This document shows positions 39,149 through 47,890 of a stretch of DNA of 64,000 nt, one piece after another (position 1 is the stretch's first letter; each line of letters begins with the position of its first letter). Made by a program: the position numbers and the translations under genes. Origin of the DNA: an uncultured Pelagibacteraceae bacterium. Its GTDB lineage: Bacteria; Pseudomonadota; Alphaproteobacteria; Pelagibacterales; Pelagibacteraceae. Where the stretch lies: contig CACPEI010000001.1 in NCBI GenBank assembly GCA_902632875.1, positions 1 to 64,000 on the forward strand, given 5' to 3'. A model generated the notes under the pieces. That model was not told the origin of the DNA. It worked only from the letters and a program-made list of their open reading frames with translations, and ran no database searches.

Positions 39149-40480
39149 CTATTTTCCTATGCAAAAATCGTTGAAAATACTGCCTAATATTTCCTCAACA
39201 TCAACTTTTCCAACGATCATGCCTAAATGTCTTGTAGCTAATCTCAAATCTTCAGCTGCTTTGTCAAAATCCTTTTTTTCATTTTTTAATAAAAATTCTT
39301 TTAAATAATTTACACAATGTACCAAATGTTGTCGATGTCTCTCCCTAGTAATAAGAATATCTTCTTCAGATATAAATTTATTTTTTAAATTATTTTTTAT
39401 TCTTGAAATTAATATATCTATGTTTGTATTATTTTTTAATGAAATTAATACTGGATCTAGTTTTGAAACTTCTGCGTCTAATTTTTCATTTAGAAGATCT
39501 GATTTATTAACGACCAGTATTGCATTGTTTTTTAATAAATCATTCAAATAACCGCTTAAATCAACGTTTTTAGCATCAACTACCACTAATTTAAGATCCG
39601 CGTTTTCGGCTTTTTTTAGAGATAAGCGAATACCTTTTTTTTCAATTTCATCTTTTGAGTCTCTTATACCTGCCGTATCAGACATAATAACAGGATAACC
39701 ATCAATATTTAAGTGTGTTTCAACAACATCTCTCGTTGTGCCAGCGATTTCAGAAACAATTGCCACTTCTCTGTTTGATAGATTATTTATAAGACTTGAT
39801 TTACCAGCATTCGTCGGACCTATAATTGCGATTTTAAAACCTTCTCTTGTTATCTCTCCAACTCTTTGATCGTTTAAAATTTTATTTATTTCATTAAGTG
39901 CTTCTGAGCAGTCATTTTTAATTTTTTTTAAATTTTCTTCCGGTAAATCTTCCTCTGGAAAATCAATTTTAGCTTCCATAAACGATAAAACTTTTAATAG
40001 CTTTTCTCGTAGCTCATTAAATTTAGCAGAAGATTTACCTTCCATTATTTTAATGGCTTGAAGTCTTTGAATCTCGGTTTCTGCCGATATCAAATCAGCT
40101 ATACTTTCAGCTTTAAGTAAATTTATTTTTCCGTTTTGAAAAGCAAGTTTTGTAAATTCACCTGGCTCTGCCAATCTACAATTTTTGATTTTTACAATCT
40201 CTTTCTGTAGAGCCAAAACCACAGCCTTGCCACCATGAACATGAATTTCAGCCATATCCTCGCCTGTGTAGCTCTCAGGCCCTGGAAACCACAATATAAT
40301 CCCTTCATCAATCAGCTCAGAAGTGTTGATGTTGTTTATTTTCCGAAGCGTGGCCATTCTAGGCTTTGGCAAATCCCGTGTGGTCAGCAATTTAATTACT
40401 TCAGAAGTCTCTGGACCTGAAATTCTTATGATTGCAACACCAGATACACCCGGTCCGGAAGATAGTGCATATATAGTCAT
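39149..40480 (-). CDS. mnmE: tRNA modification GTPase MnmE (TrmE)
   Basis: This is the GTPase partner of MnmG. The N-terminal folate-binding domain (about 1-115) is followed by a helical domain with an inserted G domain (GPTNAGKSS at 221-229, DTAG, NKSD) and the catalytic C-terminus CIGK at 440-443. At 443 residues it is typical. It is divergent to a sulfotransferase gene that separates it from rho, its usual neighbour. Confidence 0.98.
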   Translation of the reverse strand: MTIYALSSGPGVSGVAIIRISGPETSEVIKLLTTRDLPKPRMATLRKINNINTSELIDEGIILWFPGPESYTGEDMAEIHVHGGKAVVLALQKEIVKIKNCRLAEPGEFTKLAFQNGKINLLKAESIADLISAETEIQRLQAIKIMEGKSSAKFNELREKLLKVLSFMEAKIDFPEEDLPEENLKKIKNDCSEALNEINKILNDQRVGEITREGFKIAIIGPTNAGKSSLINNLSNREVAIVSEIAGTTRDVVETHLNIDGYPVIMSDTAGIRDSKDEIEKKGIRLSLKKAENADLKLVVVDAKNVDLSGYLNDLLKNNAILVVNKSDLLNEKLDAEVSKLDPVLISLKNNTNIDILISRIKNNLKNKFISEEDILITRERHRQHLVHCVNYLKEFLLKNEKKDFDKAAEDLRLATRHLGMIVGKVDVEEILGSIFNDFCIGK

Positions 40481-40528
40481 TAATTTATTATATCCTGAAT
40501 TATTTTATTGGATATAATTAAAATTTTT

Positions 40529-41368
40529 ATGATTATATGGATAGCATCATACCCCAAAAGTGGAAATACATGGTTGAGATCAATCATAGCATCTTTGTTA
40601 TATACGAATGATGGTATTTTTGACTTTAATTTAATAAAAAAAATTAAACAATTTCCAACTAGAAACTATTTTTTAGGTTTCACGAAAAATTTTAATGATA
40701 TTAATGAAATATCTAAATTCTGGTTGTTAGCACAGGATAAAATAAACCTTACCAAAGAAATAAAGTTTTTTAAGACGCATAATTTAAATTGCGCGGTAAA
40801 TAATAATTCTTTTACAAATAGGTCACACACTTTAGGAACTATTTACGTAGTAAGAGATCCAAGAAATTTGGTTGATTCAATTAAAAATCATTATAATAAA
40901 GATAACGATGAAGATGCAAAAAATTTTTTAATTTCTCAAAAAATTTTATCAAGAGTGCCGAGAGATAATGATGATGCTGATATAGCTACATTATTAGGAT
41001 CATGGTCTGATCATTATAATTTTTGGACAAAAAAAAATTCAAACTTATTATTAATCAAATATGAAGATCTAATTTCAAATACTGAGAGTGTAATGGAAAG
41101 AATTGTTATCTTTTTAAGAAAATTCATGACAGTTGAGGTCAGTCCAGAAAAAATCAAAAATATTATAAGAACGACCTCATTTAACAATTTAAAAAATTTA
41201 GAGGAGAAGGGATTATTTGGTGAAAATGTATATGACACAAGTAAAAACAAAATTAGATTTTTTAACAAAGGTCCGAGTAACGATTGGACAAAAGTATTAG
41301 ATAAAAAAATTCAGGATGATATTGAAAAGGTATTTGGCAAAGAAATGAGGGAATTGGGTTATATTTGA
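40529..41368 (+). CDS. Sulfotransferase-domain protein (paralogue 1)
   Basis: This is a PAPS-type sulfotransferase of unknown acceptor. The product is 279 residues from the ATG at 40529; a TTG at 40508 would add seven residues. The paralogue at 51027 starts at the equivalent methionine. The 5'-phosphosulfate loop is YPKSGNTW at 8-15 and the 3'-phosphate motif is YVVRDPRNLVDS near residue 110. It is the only plus-strand gene in a long minus-strand block (mnmE to hemE), which suggests insertion into a conserved locus. No signal peptide is evident. Confidence 0.85.
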   Translation: MIIWIASYPKSGNTWLRSIIASLLYTNDGIFDFNLIKKIKQFPTRNYFLGFTKNFNDINEISKFWLLAQDKINLTKEIKFFKTHNLNCAVNNNSFTNRSHTLGTIYVVRDPRNLVDSIKNHYNKDNDEDAKNFLISQKILSRVPRDNDDADIATLLGSWSDHYNFWTKKNSNLLLIKYEDLISNTESVMERIVIFLRKFMTVEVSPEKIKNIIRTTSFNNLKNLEEKGLFGENVYDTSKNKIRFFNKGPSNDWTKVLDKKIQDDIEKVFGKEMRELGYI

Positions 41369-41371
41369 ATA

Positions 41372-42640
41372 CTATGCTGGTTTATTCATTGAATTGAAGA
41401 ACTCAGCATTATTTTTGGTATCCTTTAATTTTGAGCTTATAAATTCAATTGCATCCATCGTTCCCATTGGGGCAATAATTCTCCTTAGGACATTCATTTT
41501 TTGAAGATCATTTTTATCAAAAAGTAATTCTTCTCTTCTAGTCCCTGATTTTGTAATGTCTATTGCAGGATAAATTCTTTTATCCGCTATTTTTCTATCA
41601 AGTACAGTTTCACTATTACCTGTTCCTTTAAATTCCTCAAATATTACCTCATCCATTCTGCTTCCAGTATCAATCAAGGCTGTAGAAATAATTGTAAGTG
41701 ATCCACCTTCTTCTATATTTCTCGCAGCACCAAAAAACCTTTTTGGTCTCTGCAAAGCATTAGCATCAACACCACCAGTCAGGACTTTACCTGAGCTAGG
41801 AATAACAGCATTGTAAGCTCTTCCGAGTCTTGTGATCGAATCTAATAATATAACAACATCCTTTTTATGTTCTGTTAATCTTTTGGCCTTTTCTATTACC
41901 ATTTCAGCGACAGCTACGTGACGTTGAGCTGGTTCATCAAAAGTTGAGCTTATAACTTCTCCCTTAACAGTTCGCTGCATATCGGTCACTTCTTCAGGTC
42001 TCTCATCAATTAATAAAACAATTAAATAACATTCAGGATAATTTTTTGCTATTGAGTTGGCTATGCTCTGCAAAATCATAGTTTTACCAGCTTTAGGGGG
42101 TGAGATAATAATTGATCTTTGACCTTTACCAATAGGGCTTACCAAATCGATAAGTCTTGGGGTTAAATCTTGTTTTTTTTCCGGTTTTACTTGCTCAACT
42201 TCCATAACAAGTTGCTTATCTGGATACAAAGGAGTTAAGTTATCAAATGCAATTTTATGCCTAGACTTATCAGGCTCTTCAAAATTTATTTTACTTACCT
42301 GCAATAACGCAAAATATCTCTCTCCTTCTTTTGGAGCTCTTACTGGTCCTTCAACAGTATCACCTGTTCTTAATCCAAATTTTCTAATCTGACTTGGGCT
42401 TACATAAATGTCATCTGGACCCGGAAGATAATTTGACTCCATTGCTCTTAAAAAGCCAAAGCCGTCTTGAAGTAATTGAAGCACTCCTGCGCCAGTAATT
42501 TCCTCTTTTTCTGCAACTTTTTTCAAAATTGCAAAAAGTATCTCTTGTTTTCTTAAGGTACTTGCATTTTCAATCCCAAGCTCTTCTGCTTGAGTAATAA
42601 GCTGTTCTGATGATTTAAGTTTTAGTTCTTGGATATTCAT
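41372..42640 (-). CDS. rho: Transcription termination factor Rho
   Basis: Rho is the hexameric RNA-dependent ATPase that ends transcription. The 422-residue protein has the N-terminal RNA-binding domain (QEGFGFLR-like [29 protein letters not shown]) and the ATPase core with [20 protein letters not shown] and [16 protein letters not shown]. With few intrinsic terminators visible here, Rho is likely the main terminator. It has a 116-base leader containing a palindrome beside the start codon. Confidence 0.98.
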   Translation of the reverse strand: MNIQELKLKSSEQLITQAEELGIENASTLRKQEILFAILKKVAEKEEITGAGVLQLLQDGFGFLRAMESNYLPGPDDIYVSPSQIRKFGLRTGDTVEGPVRAPKEGERYFALLQVSKINFEEPDKSRHKIAFDNLTPLYPDKQLVMEVEQVKPEKKQDLTPRLIDLVSPIGKGQRSIIISPPKAGKTMILQSIANSIAKNYPECYLIVLLIDERPEEVTDMQRTVKGEVISSTFDEPAQRHVAVAEMVIEKAKRLTEHKKDVVILLDSITRLGRAYNAVIPSSGKVLTGGVDANALQRPKRFFGAARNIEEGGSLTIISTALIDTGSRMDEVIFEEFKGTGNSETVLDRKIADKRIYPAIDITKSGTRREELLFDKNDLQKMNVLRRIIAPMGTMDAIEFISSKLKDTKNNAEFFNSMNKPA

Positions 42641-42646
42641 GATTGA

Positions 42647-42666
42647 ATTATTAAGGACTTAATAAT
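42647..42666 (-). promoter_or_regulatory. 20-base inverted repeat just upstream of rho
   Basis: ATTATTAAG and CTTAATAAT form perfect 9-bp arms around a GA centre, beginning 7 bases upstream of the rho ATG. The symmetry could be a protein operator, or in RNA a weak hairpin covering the ribosome-binding region. No Shine-Dalgarno sequence is visible between it and the start. Confidence 0.45.
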
Positions 42667-42756
42667 AGGATAAATATATATACTATTACAACTTTTACAA
42701 GAGTATTACTAAATTAATTAAAATCCCCAAAAATTAAGACTTTTTATGCGTTTATT

Positions 42757-43285
42757 CTAAAAATTAAGATCTAATTCTCTTGCAAAATCGTCTACTTTCG
42801 ACCAATCAGTAAACTCATATGATTGTGAAGTATCCGTAGGGCCATTTGTTAAAAACATTATGAGTTTAATAACATACTTGTCAAAAAAACCATAATTTGG
42901 ATAATCTACCTTACCGGCAAATACACCAATTTTACTTGGCTTCCATTTAGAAATTTTTAGAAATTTTTTTATATATGGATTAGTTTCAGGGGTGTTTTTT
43001 TCAGATTTTCTAGCAACTACATTCACCGAAAAAAAAAACACTCTTTTTTTTCTCTAATATATTTTTATTCAAATGAATAAACTTATAAAGATTTTTTGAA
43101 TGTTTGCCGTATCTTATACTTGCTCCAATAATAATTTGATTAAATTTTAATAAATCAAATTTATCTACTTCAGACAAGGGTATAATTTTAATCTTATTTG
43201 AATTACTGTAAAAATTTGCTAATCGATCACAAATAATTTTAGTTTGACCGTCGGTGCTTGAATAAATAATTAAAGTTTCTGGCAT
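42757..43285 (-). pseudogene. hemG: HemG-type protoporphyrinogen oxidase, frame broken at a T10 run
   Basis: HemG is a flavodoxin-like enzyme that oxidises protoporphyrinogen IX using quinone. The first part (91 residues from the ATG at 43285) reads MPETLIIYSSTDGQTKIICD and QIIIGASIRYGKHSK. The second part continues in another frame with SVNVVARKSEKNTPETN, YPNYGFFDKYVIKLIM and TDWSKVDDFAREL, closely matching E. coli HemG throughout. The frames meet at a run of ten T residues (plus-strand A10, 43029-43038). Nine would restore one frame of 175 residues, near the 181 of E. coli. This may be a sequencing error, polymerase slippage or a real mutation. Neighbours are hemH, hemE and rho. Confidence 0.88.
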
Positions 43286-43295
43286 TAATGTAATG

Positions 43296-44408
43296 CTAAG
43301 TTTTGTTCATTATTTGTTGAGGCATTTTCTCATAATATTTTTTTTCAAGCTGATATTCTATATCCTCCTTGTCCTGTGCTGATCCTTCTGCTTGAGTATA
43401 AGTGTATTTGGCAAAATCTCTACACCAATTTTTATTTGTGTTAAGACATTCTATAGGATAAATATTTCCACCCAATTCTTTTGCTTCATTTACTAACTCA
43501 TGGCCTAACTCATCTGTGGTTTCTAAACAATCTGCTACAAAGCTAGGTGAATAAATCGCAATTTCTTTATTTCCTTCTGATATAAGCTTTTTTACCACCT
43601 CTTCGGTGTAGGGAGTTATCCATTCTTCAGAACCAAAACGACTTTGGAAACTCATCTTGCATTGATTTGGTGATATATTTTTTAAATTTTTTGTTATTAA
43701 ACAAAAAGTTTCGTAACAATGTCTATAATAATCGTCACCTTTGTTTACAATTCTTCTTTTTTGCATTCCATGGAAAGTAATTATCAAACTATCGATTTTT
43801 TTACCTTGCTTACTTAATTCGTCTAATTTGGCATCAACCTGGCTTACAGAGTTATCAATAAATGCGTGGGTTCTATGAAAGTTTGTTATTACCTCAAATG
43901 TTGGAATCTTTACTCTTTTCGATAATTCTTTTCCTAAAGCATCTATACCTGAAGCTATTGTACTTTCGGAATATTGTGGAAACATTGGGATAACTAAAAG
44001 TTTTGTTGCGCCAATACCTTTCTTTAAATCCTCCTCCCAACTATCATAAACTTCATTGACATATGGAGGTGATAAAAGAAAGGCATAATTAACTTCTACA
44101 TATCCTTCTGGATCAATTTTTTTTAGTTCCTCACTTACACTTTTTGTAAAGTCTCTTGTGTTAGTTATAAGAGGAAAGCTCTTACCATCCCAAATTCTAG
44201 CGTATAATTTTGCTGATTTTTGTGGTCGAAAAGGCAAAACAAAAAAATTTAAAATTATTTTCCAAAGCCAAGGATTAATATCTATAACTCTTGGATCTCC
44301 TAAAAAAGCACGTAAATATTTTCTTAAAGCTTTGGTTGTTGGTGCAGAAGGTGAACCGAGTTGAACAAAAACAACTTTTGTTTTTCTCTTTGGGTGCGAA
44401 TAATTCAT
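43296..44408 (-). CDS. hemH: Ferrochelatase
   Basis: HemH inserts iron into protoporphyrin IX, the last step of haem synthesis. The 370-residue protein has QLGSPSAPTTKALRKYLRAFLGDPRV, the catalytic-histidine motif LIITFHGMQKR, CYETFCLI and SFQSRFGSEEWITPYTEE, all typical of ferrochelatase. It is slightly longer at the C-terminus than the E. coli enzyme. It lies between hemE (upstream) and hemG (downstream), 3 and 10 bases apart. Confidence 0.97.
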   Translation of the reverse strand: MNYSHPKRKTKVVFVQLGSPSAPTTKALRKYLRAFLGDPRVIDINPWLWKIILNFFVLPFRPQKSAKLYARIWDGKSFPLITNTRDFTKSVSEELKKIDPEGYVEVNYAFLLSPPYVNEVYDSWEEDLKKGIGATKLLVIPMFPQYSESTIASGIDALGKELSKRVKIPTFEVITNFHRTHAFIDNSVSQVDAKLDELSKQGKKIDSLIITFHGMQKRRIVNKGDDYYRHCYETFCLITKNLKNISPNQCKMSFQSRFGSEEWITPYTEEVVKKLISEGNKEIAIYSPSFVADCLETTDELGHELVNEAKELGGNIYPIECLNTNKNWCRDFAKYTYTQAEGSAQDKEDIEYQLEKKYYEKMPQQIMNKT

Positions 44409-44411
44409 AAC

Positions 44412-45413
44412 TTAATAATCTTTTATTATTTTAACTAAATACTCCATCATATCAGGACTAGTCTCTGGTAAAACACCATGACCTAAATTAAAGATATATG
44501 GATGATCCTTAAAAATATCTAGATATCTTTTTGCCTCCTTTCTTAAATTTTCCTTATCAGTAAGTAAGATTTGGGGTTTCATGCCTCCTTGAATAGGTAT
44601 TTTAATATCTTTTGCGATTTGGTTAGGATCTACCTCATAATCAATGCAGATCACATCTGGATTAATGATTTCACAATACTTTTTGTAATTTTTAATTCCT
44701 TTAGGAAAACATATCACTGGTACATTTAATGTTTTAATAAAATTTACTAATGAGAGTGTTGGATTAAAAACATATGTATCTAATTTTTTATCGTCTAATA
44801 ATCCTGCCCAACTATCAAAAATTTGAATTATTTCAGCACCATTATTTATTTGATTTTTAATATGAATTTTTAAAAATTTTTCTAATATATTTAATGTTTC
44901 TTCTATTAAAACATTGTCTTTAAAAAAATCTTTTTCTAAATCGTATTTTGGTGACTTTTTATTCAACATATAAACTAATAATGTCCACGGTGCTCCAACA
45001 AAACCTATCGTGCTCTTATTTTCAGTTAGTTTATTGTTTTGAACTAAATTAATTGCTTTATAAATTGAATTAACTCTTTCAGTAAAATCATTTTCTGTAA
45101 TTTTAGATATATGATCTAAATTCAAATCACCAAGAATAGGACCAACATTTTTTATGAATTCAACTTTTTGTTTTAAACCGTAAGGTAAAATCAGAATGTC
45201 AGAAAAAATAATAGCAGCATCTAAATCAAATCTTTTGAGCGGTTGAAGCGTGATTTCAGTTGCTAAGTTAGAGTTTAAACATAATTTTATAAAATCTGGG
45301 TTAGATTTTCTTATTTTTCTAAATTCTGGTAAATACCTACCTGCTTGTCTCATTATCCAGACAGGATTTAATGAAGTTTTTTTATTAATTATTACTTCTT
45401 CAATTGGTGTCAT
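44412..45413 (-). CDS. hemE: Uroporphyrinogen decarboxylase
   Basis: HemE decarboxylates uroporphyrinogen III to coproporphyrinogen III. The 333-residue protein has WIMRQAGRYLPEF at 19-31, IIFSDILILPYGL, GFVGAPWTLLVYML and FNLGHGVLPETSPDM. It is the first gene leftwards from the predicted replication origin, the position it holds in Caulobacter and Rickettsia. Confidence 0.98.
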   Translation of the reverse strand: MTPIEEVIINKKTSLNPVWIMRQAGRYLPEFRKIRKSNPDFIKLCLNSNLATEITLQPLKRFDLDAAIIFSDILILPYGLKQKVEFIKNVGPILGDLNLDHISKITENDFTERVNSIYKAINLVQNNKLTENKSTIGFVGAPWTLLVYMLNKKSPKYDLEKDFFKDNVLIEETLNILEKFLKIHIKNQINNGAEIIQIFDSWAGLLDDKKLDTYVFNPTLSLVNFIKTLNVPVICFPKGIKNYKKYCEIINPDVICIDYEVDPNQIAKDIKIPIQGGMKPQILLTDKENLRKEAKRYLDIFKDHPYIFNLGHGVLPETSPDMMEYLVKIIKDY

Positions 45414-45454
45414 ATTAATAATTAAATATAATTAGTAGTATTATTAGTATAATC

Positions 45455-45463
45455 TGTGAATAA
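45455..45463 (-). promoter_or_regulatory. DnaA box (TTATTCACA)
   Basis: The plus strand reads TGTGAATAA, giving TTATTCACA on the minus strand, a full match to the TTATNCACA consensus, within the hemE-ppsR gap. Confidence 0.75.
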
Positions 45464-45473
45464 CGATGATTAA

Positions 45474-45506
45474 ATTTTGTAAACATTTTGTAAACATTTT
45501 ATTAAC
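45474..45506. repeat. Three tandem 11-base AT-rich repeats in the origin
   Basis: ATTTTGTAAAC occurs twice in direct succession, then ATTTTATTAAC with two changes. Tandem AT-rich 11- to 13-mers next to DnaA boxes are typical DNA unwinding elements. Confidence 0.75.
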
Positions 45507-45550
45507 ATTTAGAGCTTATAATTAATTAATTATATATGAAAAATTGTAGC

Positions 45551-45559
45551 TTATTGACA
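45551..45559 (+). promoter_or_regulatory. Near-consensus DnaA box (TTATTGACA)
   Basis: One mismatch from TTATNCACA (G for C at position 6), located between the two perfect boxes. Confidence 0.4.
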
Positions 45560-45601
45560 AATTTTATAAGTCTTAAGAATATAAATACACATGTTTATTT
45601 T

Positions 45602-45610
45602 TGTGAATAA
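45602..45610 (-). promoter_or_regulatory. DnaA box (TTATTCACA)
   Basis: Second perfect TGTGAATAA on the plus strand, same orientation as the first and 147 bases from it. Confidence 0.75.
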
Positions 45611-45694
45611 AGCTCTTGTTTTACAACAAAAATTTTAAAATGCTTAATAAATCGAATATGATTAAAATAATAAAATTCTACTAACTGTTTATAC

Positions 45695-46519
45695 ATGAGT
45701 AATACATATCAAATTTATCTAATTTCGGACTCGACAGGTGAAACTCTAGACAGAATTTTTACAGCAATTAAAGCTCAGTTTAAAAATATAGATTATAAAA
45801 TTCACACGTATTCTTTTACAAGAACTGAAAACCAAATTTTTAAGATTTTGTCTGATGCAGAGAAACACCTTAATTCAATAATTCTATATTCAATTGTTGA
45901 TAGCAATTTAGCTAAATTTTTAGCTAATACTAGTGAAGATAAAAAAATACCGTGTTTTGGAGTTTTAGGAGATTTAATTTTAAGTTTTTCGAAATTATTA
46001 AATCAAAAAGCATCTCATCAACCAAGTGGTCAGTACGCTTTAAATGATGAATATTATAAAAGAATTGCGGCCATACAATTTACCATGAATCATGATGACG
46101 GAAATTTAGTTAAGGAATTAAATAAATCTGATATAATTTTATTAGGTGTAAGTCGGACGAGTAAAACTCCCACAGCAATTTATTTAGCAAACAAAGGCTT
46201 TAAAACATCAAACATACCGCTAGTAAATGAAAATTCTATTCCACAAACTCTAAGAGAAAATCCAAAAATGGCTTGTGTGATAGGTTTAAATACTGAACCA
46301 GAAAGACTGGTAGATATAAGAAAAAATAGAATGAATTCATTAAAAGAGACTGAAAATAAATCCTACACAGATATCGAAAATATTAGAAAAGAGGTTGATC
46401 AGGCTAAAAATACTTTTAGAAAATATAATTGGCCAGTGATTGACGTTACTAGAAAGTCTGTAGAAGAAACAGCAGCCTCTGTTATAAAAATTTACGAAAT
46501 ATACAAAAGTAATGACTAA
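45695..46519 (+). CDS. ppsR: Pyruvate, phosphate/water dikinase regulatory protein (DUF299)
   Basis: This is a bifunctional kinase/pyrophosphorylase that switches PEP synthase or PPDK activity by reversible threonine phosphorylation. The start MSNTYQIYLISDSTGET and the P-loop GVSRTSKTPT at 151-160 are diagnostic; 274 residues is normal. It is the first gene rightwards from the predicted origin and overlaps maf by 8 bases. Which dikinase it controls cannot be told from this window. Confidence 0.95.
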   Translation: MSNTYQIYLISDSTGETLDRIFTAIKAQFKNIDYKIHTYSFTRTENQIFKILSDAEKHLNSIILYSIVDSNLAKFLANTSEDKKIPCFGVLGDLILSFSKLLNQKASHQPSGQYALNDEYYKRIAAIQFTMNHDDGNLVKELNKSDIILLGVSRTSKTPTAIYLANKGFKTSNIPLVNENSIPQTLRENPKMACVIGLNTEPERLVDIRKNRMNSLKETENKSYTDIENIRKEVDQAKNTFRKYNWPVIDVTRKSVEETAASVIKIYEIYKSND

Positions 46520-47096
46520 ACTTATTCTTGCTTCAAAGAGTAAAGTTCGTAAAGAAATACTGGATAATAATAATATAATTTCTAGTGTTGAACCCTCAAA
46601 TGTGGATGAAGATGTTGTGAAAAAAAGTTTATTAAAAGAAAAAGCTTCACCAGAATTAATTTCAATAAGTTTAGCAGAATTAAAAGCGAACAAAGTAAGC
46701 CAAAAAAAAAATGATGTCTTAGTTCTAGGAGCAGATAGTGTCATCGATTTAGATGGTGAGCTAATTTCAAAACCAGAAAATAGGGAAGGAGCAATGAAAA
46801 TTTTAAGAAAATTAAACGGAAAAAGCCATAATTTAATCAGCTCAGTATGTATTTCTAAAAATGGATCTATGATTTGGAAGCATACCGATAAAGCCACCTT
46901 GACAATGAAAAATATGTCTGAAAACGATCTTAAGGATTATTTAGCAAAAATTTCAGATGATAAATTATTTGCCTATAATGTTTACCAGATTGAAGGGGAA
47001 GGAAGAAAACTATTTTCAAGTATTGAGGGAGATGAAAATACAATTATGGGTCTTCCAATTATAAAAATAAAAGAATATCTAAGTAATTATAATTAA
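46512..47096 (+). CDS. maf: Maf-family nucleoside triphosphate pyrophosphatase
   Basis: Maf hydrolyses dTTP/UTP or modified nucleotides and affects septation. It starts LILASKSKVRKEILDN and has LGADSVIDLDGELISKP and the C-terminal EGEGRKLFSSIEGDENTIMGLP motif. The protein has 194 residues. It is part of the ppsR-maf-aroE-coaE-dnaQ run conserved beside the alphaproteobacterial origin. Confidence 0.95.
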   Translation: MTKLILASKSKVRKEILDNNNIISSVEPSNVDEDVVKKSLLKEKASPELISISLAELKANKVSQKKNDVLVLGADSVIDLDGELISKPENREGAMKILRKLNGKSHNLISSVCISKNGSMIWKHTDKATLTMKNMSENDLKDYLAKISDDKLFAYNVYQIEGEGRKLFSSIEGDENTIMGLPIIKIKEYLSNYN

Positions 47097-47098
47097 AT

Positions 47099-47890
47099 AT
47101 GAAAAAATATTTAGTAATAGGCAATCCTATAGAGCATTCTTTATCACCACAATTACACAATTATTGGATTAAAATTAATAAAATTAACGCTGTATATGAA
47201 AAAAAAAAGATTAATCAAAATGAAATTAAAGACTTAATTCGTGACGTTAAAGACAAAAAAATTTCTGGAATAAATGTTACAGTGCCCTTTAAACAAGAAG
47301 TCATTACATACTTAGATGAGCTAACAGACCAAGCTCAAAAAACACAGTCAGTTAATACAATATACTTAGGGACTAATGGAGTGATTGGACATAATACAGA
47401 TGTTGATGGTTTTGAAAGCAGTCTCAAAGATGAATACGATCCAAAAAATAAAAATATTTTAATATTAGGTGCTGGTGGAGTAGTGCCATCCATAATTTTT
47501 GCACTTAAAAATATGAAAGCTGAAAGTATAACAATAAGTAATAGAACTCGAGAAAAAGCAGAAAATTTAAAAAAAAGTTTTGGAAACATAGAAATTGTGA
47601 ATTGGGGACAAATTACTAATTTCGATATGATTATAAATGCTACTAGTGTTGGATTGAATGCTGAGGACGAAATAAACTTGGATTTTTCAAAAACTAACAA
47701 TAAATTTTTTTATGATGTAATATATAATCCAACGGAAACTAATTTTTTAAAGGCCGGCAAAAAGTTTGGAAATAAAATTCTAAATGGAAAATTAATGTTT
47801 ATTTACCAAGCATATTACGCATTCGAAATATGGCACAATGTTTTACCAAAAGTTGACGGTGAAGTTATAAAACTTTTAGACAATGATTAA
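47099..47890 (+). CDS. aroE: Shikimate 5-dehydrogenase
   Basis: AroE reduces 3-dehydroshikimate with NADPH in aromatic amino-acid synthesis. The shikimate-binding SLSPQLHN is at 14-21, the catalytic NVTVPFKQ lies near residue 60, and nucleotide binding is at LGAGGVVPSIIFALK and NRTREKAENL. It has 263 residues and overlaps coaE by 8 bases. Confidence 0.97.
   Translation: MKKYLVIGNPIEHSLSPQLHNYWIKINKINAVYEKKKINQNEIKDLIRDVKDKKISGINVTVPFKQEVITYLDELTDQAQKTQSVNTIYLGTNGVIGHNTDVDGFESSLKDEYDPKNKNILILGAGGVVPSIIFALKNMKAESITISNRTREKAENLKKSFGNIEIVNWGQITNFDMIINATSVGLNAEDEINLDFSKTNNKFFYDVIYNPTETNFLKAGKKFGNKILNGKLMFIYQAYYAFEIWHNVLPKVDGEVIKLLDND

Larger units (their letters stand above)
45414..45694. other. 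oriC: Predicted chromosomal replication origin (oriC)
   Basis: This is the longest gene-free stretch (281 bases), extremely AT-rich, between divergent hemE and ppsR. It holds two perfect DnaA boxes in the same orientation (45455-45463, 45602-45610), one with a single mismatch (45551-45559), and three tandem 11-base AT-rich repeats (45474-45506) suited to duplex unwinding. In Caulobacter and Rickettsia the origin lies next to hemE. The parABS and mnmG/rsmG genes nearby and the divergent gene directions agree. No ORF or RNA gene is visible. Confidence 0.8.

Noticed and set aside
45495..45545. CtrA-type TTAA-N7-TTAA sites in the predicted origin
   Set aside because: TTAA words occur, but none of the pairs I checked has the 7-base spacing.
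45689..45697. Possible extra DnaA box TTATACATG at the ppsR start
   Set aside because: Only 7 of 9 positions match and it overlaps the start codon.
46340..46897. 185-codon open frame antisense to ppsR/maf
   Set aside because: Hydrophobic shadow of two well-identified plus-strand genes; no independent evidence.
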